DNA from: an uncultured bacterium
Lineage (GTDB): Bacteria > Pseudomonadota > Alphaproteobacteria > SP197
NCBI GenBank assembly: GCA_938014945.1
Contig: CALLQH010000292.1
Location: forward strand, 1 to 35,752
Direction: 5' to 3'
DNA: 35,752 nucleotides
Position 1 is the first letter of the stretch. Every line of letters begins with the position of its first letter. Under the pieces are notes generated by a model, which worked only from the letters and a program-made list of their open reading frames with translations, was not told the origin of the DNA and ran no database searches. Position numbers and translations under genes: made by a program. Below, one piece after another: positions 31,094 through 35,752 of this stretch.

Positions 31094-32614
31094 TCAAATC
31101 AGGCAACGGGCGCGAGCCGCCACGGCGTCCCCGTCCTTGTCGCTTTCCAGGCGCGGCCAGTCGAGCGGACCGGGACCCTGGCGGGCCTGAAAGGCCACGA
31201 CGCCGGCATCGGCATCAGAGGCATCGCCGCTGCGCTGCTCCACGCGCTGCGTCAGGGTTTCGGGCGGGGCTTCGAGCCACAGGGCGCGAAACGCCAGCCC
31301 CCGGCTCCCGGCGACCTCAGCGATGGCGTTGCGTTCCCCGGCACGCAGGAACACCGCGTCGGCAATGGCGCAAAGGCCGCTGTCCAGGGCGTCGCCCGCG
31401 ATGGCGCCGACCCTGGCGTACACGGCCTGGCTGCTGCCCGGACCGTAGGCGTCGCTGCCCAGGCGCTTCTCGAAGGTCTGGCCGGCAAGCTGTTTGCGCA
31501 GAACATCGCTGCGCACCACCAGCGCCCCGGGGATGGTGCCGCGTTCGGGCGCCAGGGCCATGGCAAGCGTGGTCTTGCCGCTTCCCGAAAGACCGCCCAG
31601 GGCGAGCAGGGAGGGCTCCGGGCGCACCAGGGCCGCCAGCGCCAGATCGAGGTAGGCCTCCGCTTCGCCGCGCTTTTGCGCGGCGGCCTCCGTGTTCTCC
31701 TGCACCTCCTGCGCCCAGAACGAGGTCTTGGCGCGCACGGCCGCGCGGCAGGAGAGGAAGAGGGGCAGCAGAGGCAGACCCTGCCAGTCGCCGGTGCGCC
31801 AGAGATAGCGGTTGAGCACCCGGTTGGCGTGACCGTGCAAGCCGCGCTGCCACAGGTCCATGACCAGGAAGGCGAGGTCGTAGAGCAGGTCGCAGCAGGC
31901 GATGCGATCGTTGAACTCGATGGCATCGAACAGGGTTGGCGCGCCGTCGAGCAGGCAGATGTTGCCCAGATGCAGGTCGCCGTGGCAGCGCCGGGTATGG
32001 CCGTCCTGCCGCCGTTCCTCCATCAGCCTGCCATGGGTGGCAAGAAGCGCCCGGCTGGCCTCGGCGAGAGCGGCGACCTTCCCGGGATCGGCGTTGCGGT
32101 CCAATTCCAGCGCCGCAAGGTTGCCTTCCACGATCCAGCGCATGTCCTCAAGGCCGCCATGGTCGGGGGTCGGCTCTGCCTCGCCATGGAAGCGGGCGAT
32201 GGTATCGGCGGTGCGGTCGACGAGCGCGGCATCCAGCCGGCCATCCTGCGCAATCGCGCTGAACAGGCCGTCGGCATCGAAGCGGTTCATTTCGACGACC
32301 CAGTCGATCACCTCACCCTCGCCGTCGAGGGTAAGGCCGGATGTGTCGCGCGTTATCGGCAGCACACGGCGGTAAAGCGCGGGTGCGGTGCGGCGGTTGA
32401 TTTCCAGCTCCTTCTCGCAGGCCGCGCGGCGCTTCTCGACGCTGGAAAAATCGACCAGGTCGTTGGCGATCGCGCGCTTGAGCTTCAGCACCCGATCACC
32501 GGCCATGGTCACGACGGAAAAATGGGTGTCGATGCGCTCGACCGGACTCTGCCCGCCGAACGCCTCGGGCGAGGCGAGAAAGCCGATGGTCTCGTCCTGG
32601 CGGGGCTCGCTCAC
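31094..32614 (-). CDS. Fused APH-like kinase and P-loop ATPase/kinase
   Basis: Protein of 506 residues joining two modules. Residues 1-310 resemble an aminoglycoside-phosphotransferase/choline-kinase fold, with HGDLHLGN (near 210) as the catalytic loop and FDAIEFNDRI supplying the metal-binding acid. Residues from about 335 form a P-loop kinase: Walker A GLSGSGKTTLA near 340, then VVRSDVLRKQLAG, similar to gluconate- or zeta-toxin-like small-molecule kinases (the COG2187-COG0645 fusion). The substrate is unknown. The start codon is GTG at 32614, one base after the TGA of the CDF gene (TGACGTG), which indicates translational coupling. Confidence 0.85.
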   Translation of the reverse strand: MSEPRQDETIGFLASPEAFGGQSPVERIDTHFSVVTMAGDRVLKLKRAIANDLVDFSSVEKRRAACEKELEINRRTAPALYRRVLPITRDTSGLTLDGEGEVIDWVVEMNRFDADGLFSAIAQDGRLDAALVDRTADTIARFHGEAEPTPDHGGLEDMRWIVEGNLAALELDRNADPGKVAALAEASRALLATHGRLMEERRQDGHTRRCHGDLHLGNICLLDGAPTLFDAIEFNDRIACCDLLYDLAFLVMDLWQRGLHGHANRVLNRYLWRTGDWQGLPLLPLFLSCRAAVRAKTSFWAQEVQENTEAAAQKRGEAEAYLDLALAALVRPEPSLLALGGLSGSGKTTLAMALAPERGTIPGALVVRSDVLRKQLAGQTFEKRLGSDAYGPGSSQAVYARVGAIAGDALDSGLCAIADAVFLRAGERNAIAEVAGSRGLAFRALWLEAPPETLTQRVEQRSGDASDADAGVVAFQARQGPGPLDWPRLESDKDGDAVAARARCLI

Positions 32615-32615
32615 G

Positions 32616-33563
32616 TCAGGTCGCGGGCTGCACCGGGCTGTGGGGTTCCTCGTGGCCCAGCGGGTCCTGATGGATGATGACCTCCGCGCCCGGGAACTCG
32701 TTCATGATCAGCAGCTCGACCTCGTCGGAGATCTGGTGCGCACGTACCAGGGAGAGGTGCGGGTCGAGCACCAGGTGGAGCTGGATGAAGGGCTGGATGC
32801 CCGAACTGCGGGTGCGCAGATCGTGCAGGCCGCGGGTCTCTGGGTGGCCCCACACAATGGTCTTGATGCGCTCGCGCACGTCGTCGGGAAACTCGTGGTC
32901 CATCAGCAGGTTGTAGGAACGCAGGCCGACCTTCCAGGAACTCCAGCCGATGTAGCCTGAGATCGCCAGCGCGACGACGGCGTCGAACCACCACAGGCCG
33001 AACTCGCCTGCGGCCACCAGCGCGGCGATCACGCTGAGGTTCAGCATGATGTCCATGCGGTAATGGATGGCGTCCGCGCTGATCGCGGTCGAGCCGGTGC
33101 GGCGCACGACATGATTCTGGAAGGCGACCAGCACCAGGGTCAGCACCAGGGACAGCACCATCACGGCAATGCCGATGTTGCTGTTCTCGATCGGCTCGCC
33201 GCTGCCCAGGCGGTGGATCGCCTCGATGGCGATGAAGACGCCGGAGCCGGCGATGAACGCGGCCTGGGCGAGACCTGCCAGGGGTTCGGCCTTGCCGTGG
33301 CCGAAGCGGTGTTCACGGTCGGCCGGCTGCAGGGCGTGCCGCACCGCGAGCAGGTTGATGATGGAGGCGAAGGCGTCCAGAAGCGAATCGACGAGCGAGG
33401 AAAGCAGGCTCACCGAACCGGTCATCATGGCCGCAGCGATCTTGGCGACGATCAGCAGGCAGGCGACCGAGACGGAGGCAAAGGTCGCCAGGCGCATCAG
33501 CCGGGCGCCGGGACCGTCCACGGTGCCGATGGTGGTCGTCTTGATGTCGTCGTGCGAAACCAT
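32616..33563 (-). CDS. Cation diffusion facilitator (FieF/YiiP-like) metal exporter
   Basis: CDF-family divalent-metal/proton antiporter of 315 residues: six transmembrane helices (about 25-215) and a cytoplasmic C-terminal metallochaperone-like domain. The tetrahedral transport site of YiiP (two Asp in helix 2, His and Asp in helix 5) is matched by Asp59, Asp63 (VDSLLD) and His167, Asp171 (HYRMD). This fits Zn2+/Fe2+/Cd2+ export. The HRFGHGKAEPLAGLAQA stretch between helices 2 and 3 is typical, as is HDLRTRSSGIQPFIQLHLVLD in the C-terminal domain. It follows pdxH after 9 bp and precedes the kinase fusion by one base, so it is inside an operon. Confidence 0.94.
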   Translation of the reverse strand: MVSHDDIKTTTIGTVDGPGARLMRLATFASVSVACLLIVAKIAAAMMTGSVSLLSSLVDSLLDAFASIINLLAVRHALQPADREHRFGHGKAEPLAGLAQAAFIAGSGVFIAIEAIHRLGSGEPIENSNIGIAVMVLSLVLTLVLVAFQNHVVRRTGSTAISADAIHYRMDIMLNLSVIAALVAAGEFGLWWFDAVVALAISGYIGWSSWKVGLRSYNLLMDHEFPDDVRERIKTIVWGHPETRGLHDLRTRSSGIQPFIQLHLVLDPHLSLVRAHQISDEVELLIMNEFPGAEVIIHQDPLGHEEPHSPVQPAT

Positions 33564-33572
33564 GGCGTCTCT

Positions 33573-34169
33573 TTAGGGGAAGAGGCGCTGAGTCGTCCAC
33601 GCCGCATCGTCGGAAACGCGTGTGAAGACAATGCGTTCGTGCAGGCGGAAGGGCTTTTCCGTCCAGAATTCGATGAGATGGGGCACCACGCGAAAGCCCG
33701 ACCAGTAAGGCGGGCGCGGCACCTTGCCCACGGCATAACGCGCGGCGAACTTGGCGACGTTCTTTTCCAGGTCGTAGCGGGTTTCCATGGGCCGCGACTG
33801 CTGGCTTGCCCAGGCGCCGATCTGGCTGTCGCGGTGGCGGCTGGCGTAATAGGCGTCGGCCTCCTCAGGACTGACCTCTTCGACCCGGCCCTGGACACGC
33901 ACCTGGCGGCCCAGCGGCATCCAGTGGAAGGTCATGGCCGCCTTCGGATTGGCGAGAATCTCCCGGCCCTTGCGGCTTTCGTAGTTGGTATAGAAGACGA
34001 AGCCGTCGGGGCCGTGGCTTTTCAGAAGGACCATGCGCAGCGAGGGCTGGCCGTCTGTGTCGGCCGTGGCCACCGCCACCGCGGTTGGTTCCTTGATGCC
34101 GCAGTTCTGCGCCTCTGCGAACCATTCGGCGAAAACTTCGAAGGGGTCGCGCTCTTCCAGCCGCGTCAT
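33573..34169 (-). CDS. pdxH: Pyridoxamine 5'-phosphate oxidase
   Basis: FMN-dependent oxidase that converts pyridoxine or pyridoxamine 5'-phosphate to PLP, last step of B6 synthesis and salvage. The protein of 198 residues shows the family blocks PSLRMVLLKSHGPDGFVFYTNYESRKGREI (FMN site), AMTFHWMPLGRQVRVQGRVEEV, the SRHRDSQIGAWASQQSRP phosphate/FMN contacts and the C-terminal PPYWSGFRVVPHLIEFW...RLHERIVF with the PLP-binding Arg and His. ATG 34169 has a GGAGAA ribosome-binding site eight bases upstream; the in-frame ATG at 34193 does not. It begins the eight-gene minus-strand run and is divergent from the lipoprotein gene. PLP supply suits the two PLP aminotransferases in the window but is a housekeeping role. 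Confidence 0.95.
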   Translation of the reverse strand: MTRLEERDPFEVFAEWFAEAQNCGIKEPTAVAVATADTDGQPSLRMVLLKSHGPDGFVFYTNYESRKGREILANPKAAMTFHWMPLGRQVRVQGRVEEVSPEEADAYYASRHRDSQIGAWASQQSRPMETRYDLEKNVAKFAARYAVGKVPRPPYWSGFRVVPHLIEFWTEKPFRLHERIVFTRVSDDAAWTTQRLFP

Positions 34170-34221
34170 GCAAATTCTCCACATCAGATGCAACCGGCGT
34201 CACACCGCGGGCGTTTGTGCG

Positions 34222-34237
34222 GTTACCGACTGTTACC
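34222..34237. promoter_or_regulatory. GTTACC direct repeat in pdxH/lipoprotein divergent region
   Basis: GTTACC-GACT-GTTACC: two identical hexamers with a 10-base period, one helical turn. This spacing is typical for tandem binding by OmpR-family response regulators, whose half-sites often read GTnAC. It lies about 53 bp before pdxH and 117 bp before the lipoprotein ATG. I found no convincing -35/-10 pair nearby. Confidence 0.35.
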
Positions 34238-34353
34238 ATCTAGCATATGGAATGGCGGACGGGTGTCTGCCATGTTCTGGCCGAAATCCCGGCTTATTCC
34301 ATTCCGAAGCGGTGCTTGCCGTTTCACCGTCCCGACAACCATAGGTGACGCTC

Positions 34354-34824
34354 ATGACGAAACTGAAAATCATCGCTGTGGCTCTTGCTGCAGCCCTGAG
34401 CCTGAGTGCCTGCGAAGGCGCAGGCGGCAAGGAAACCGCGGGCACGCTGCTCGGCGGCGCCGGTGGCGCCCTGCTGGGTGCGCAGGTCGGCGGCGGCAGC
34501 GGCCAGATCCTGGCCGCGGTGGCCGGCGGCCTCGCCGGCGCCTTCCTCGGCAACCAGATCGGCAAGTCGCTCGACAAGGCCGATCAGGCCTATGCCGAAC
34601 AGGCCAGTGAGCAGGCGACAAATGCTCCCATCGGCCAGACGATCAGCTGGAACAACCCGGAATCGGGCAATTCCGGCACGATCACGCCGACCCGCGACGG
34701 TACGGATGCCTCCGGCGCCTATTGCCGCGAGTACCAGACCACCGTCACCGTCGGCGGCGAGGTGCAGAAGGCCTATGGCACCGCCTGCCAGCAGCCCGAT
34801 GGCTCCTGGAAGGTCGTGAACTGA
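34354..34824 (+). CDS. Glycine-zipper outer-membrane lipoprotein (17-kDa surface antigen type)
   Basis: Lipoprotein of 156 residues. The signal peptide ends in a lipobox LSAC with Cys20 as the lipidation site. Residues about 28-75 form a glycine zipper (GTLLGGAGGALLGAQVGGGSGQ, AAVAGGLAGAFLGNQIGKSLD), the hallmark of the Rickettsia 17-kDa-antigen/SlyB/OsmB-type lipoproteins. The C-terminal domain (ISWNNPESGNSGTITPTRDG, YCREYQTTVTVGGEVQKAYGTACQQPDGSWKVV) is the usual RT821/surface-antigen ending. Likely envelope-integrity role in the outer membrane. ATG 34354 follows an AGGTGA ribosome-binding stretch; a GTG three codons upstream is less likely. It is monocistronic with a strong terminator. Confidence 0.92.
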   Translation: MTKLKIIAVALAAALSLSACEGAGGKETAGTLLGGAGGALLGAQVGGGSGQILAAVAGGLAGAFLGNQIGKSLDKADQAYAEQASEQATNAPIGQTISWNNPESGNSGTITPTRDGTDASGAYCREYQTTVTVGGEVQKAYGTACQQPDGSWKVVN

Positions 34825-34846
34825 GGCCTTGCCATACCTACATAAG

Positions 34847-34880
34847 GGGCGGTGCCGGATTTCCGGCACCGCCCTTTTTG
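34847..34880 (+). terminator. Intrinsic terminator of the lipoprotein gene
   Basis: Perfect 12-base stem (34847-34858 and 34863-34874) with an ATTT loop, directly followed by TTTTTGTTT. A textbook Rho-independent terminator separating the lipoprotein gene from the dnaJ-like gene. Confidence 0.93.
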
Positions 34881-34911
34881 TTTCTGAAGCAAGGTCGTGA
34901 GGGGAATCCAA

Positions 34912-35752
34912 GTGCGCGATCCCTATGAAATCCTCGGTGTTGCCCGCTCTGCGAGCCAGGACGAGATCAAGGCCGCCTATCGCAAGCTGGCCAAGAAGCT
35001 GCATCCCGACCTCAATCCGGGTGACGCCAAGGTCGAGTCGGAGTTCAAGGACGTCTCGGCGGCCTACGAGCTGCTGTCGGACGCCGAAAAGCGGGCCCGT
35101 TTCGACCGCGGCGAGATCGATGCGGCGGGCGCTGAAACCCAGCGTGGATTCTACCGCTCCTACGCCGGCAGCCAGGAGGGCGCCAAGTACCGCGCCCAGG
35201 GCGGCCCGGGCATGGGCGGCATGGGTCAGGACGACATGGAGGATATCCTCGCCAGCATGTTCGGCGGCGGCGCCCGGCGCCGTGGCGGCGCGGGCATGAA
35301 GATGCGCGGCCAGGATGTGAACTACAGCATGGCGGTGGATTTCCTCGACGCGGCGCGCGGCGTCACCAAGCGCATCACCCTGCCCGAGGGCGGCCAGCTC
35401 GACGTCAAGATTCCCGCCGGCATCGAGGACGGCGCCAGCCTGCGCCTTTCGGGCAAGGGCGGGCAGGGTTTCAACGGCGGGCCCAACGGCGATGCCTATG
35501 TCACCATCCAGGTCCGCCCCCATCCGGTGTTCCGGCGCGAGGGCCGCGATATCCACATCGATCTGCCCGTGACCCTGGGCGAAGCCGTGCTGGGCGGGCC
35601 CATCGCGGTACCCACGGTCGATGGCTCGGTGCAGATGACGGTGCCCAAGGGCTCCAATACCGGAAAGAAGCTGCGCCTGAAGGGGCGGGGCCTTGCCGGC
35701 CAGGGCGGACGAGGCGACCAGTTCGTGCATCTTCAGGTCGTCCTGCCCGAAA
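34912..35752 (+). CDS. DnaJ/CbpA-type co-chaperone without zinc finger, 3'-truncated
   Basis: J-domain protein; 280 residues are visible and the frame is open at the right edge, so the C-terminus is missing. The J domain (1-65) carries the HPD motif at 31-33 (KKLHPDLNPGD), which stimulates DnaK ATPase. A Gly/Met-rich linker (about 85-130; GPGMGGMGQDD, FGGGARRRGGAG) follows, then two DnaJ C-terminal beta-domains (VNYSMAVDFLDAARGVTKRI, PAGIEDGASLRLSGKGG, RPHPVFRREGRDIHIDLPVTLGEAVLGG). There are no CxxCxGxG zinc-finger repeats, so it is CbpA/DjlA-group-like rather than canonical DnaJ. The start is GTG at 34912, preceded by a GAGGGG ribosome-binding site; no ATG lies near the conserved RDPYEILGV. 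Confidence 0.93.
   Translation, partial: MRDPYEILGVARSASQDEIKAAYRKLAKKLHPDLNPGDAKVESEFKDVSAAYELLSDAEKRARFDRGEIDAAGAETQRGFYRSYAGSQEGAKYRAQGGPGMGGMGQDDMEDILASMFGGGARRRGGAGMKMRGQDVNYSMAVDFLDAARGVTKRITLPEGGQLDVKIPAGIEDGASLRLSGKGGQGFNGGPNGDAYVTIQVRPHPVFRREGRDIHIDLPVTLGEAVLGGPIAVPTVDGSVQMTVPKGSNTGKKLRLKGRGLAGQGGRGDQFVHLQVVLPE

Noticed and set aside
1..35752. CRISPR arrays, rRNA/tRNA genes, insertion sequences, prophage
   Set aside because: No regularly spaced repeats, conserved RNA-gene sequence, transposase motif or terminal inverted repeats with target duplications were found by eye; small or diverged elements could be missed.

Overview
The window is very GC-rich and gene-dense. Alpha-proteobacterial families dominate: a PrtD-type secretion ABC protein, a crotonyl-CoA carboxylase/reductase homologue, a CHASE2 cyclase, a HupE cobalt/nickel permease under a cobalamin riboswitch, GcvA-like LysR regulators and a 17-kDa-antigen lipoprotein. 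I infer a heterotrophic alphaproteobacterium, perhaps Rhodospirillales-like. This is a family-level impression, not a placement. I see no rRNA, tRNA, CRISPR array, insertion sequence or phage gene.

Layout: (1) 1-8.0 kb. A 5'-truncated class I/II aminotransferase meets a type I secretion pair (ABC exporter then HlyD adaptor, minus strand). A divergent CHASE2 adenylate cyclase follows, then a TolC-like outer-membrane protein with a long acidic tail. No RTX substrate is present. (2) 8.1-11.8 kb. A minus-strand pair encodes a glutamate-mutase-like coenzyme-B12 enzyme and a variant crotonyl-CoA carboxylase/reductase, with a divergent PadR-like regulator whose mRNA looks leaderless. This is the best candidate for an undescribed pathway. 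(3) 11.8-16.3 kb. A small Sel1-like protein, a class III aminotransferase, a secreted TPR protein, and HupE under a B12 riboswitch. (4) 16.3-20.9 kb. A minus-strand catabolic-looking group (HpaB-type flavin monooxygenase, RidA-like protein, DUF1028 Ntn-hydrolase-like protein) with a divergent LysR regulator, then an SDR. (5) 21.1-26.1 kb. A lone polyamine-type solute-binding protein, a LysR regulator with a strong palindrome beside its start, a divergent Rieske oxygenase of the GbcA/CntA type, and a MATE exporter. (6) 26.1-34.2 kb. A run of eight minus-strand genes: pdxH, a CDF metal exporter, an APH/P-loop kinase fusion, a tandem universal stress protein, a PAS-GAF-HD-GYP protein, a GNAT, an SDR and HdeD. 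Several junctions overlap or are separated by one base. (7) 34.3 kb to the end. A glycine-zipper lipoprotein with a good terminator, then a DnaJ/CbpA-type co-chaperone running off the edge.

The genes fall into separate modules: protein export plus cAMP signalling; acyl-CoA chemistry using B12, with cobalt uptake nearby; oxidative catabolism of small nitrogenous or aromatic compounds; and a stress/signalling operon. Start codons were chosen from ribosome-binding sites, signal peptides and overlaps; where the longest frame began further upstream, this is stated.
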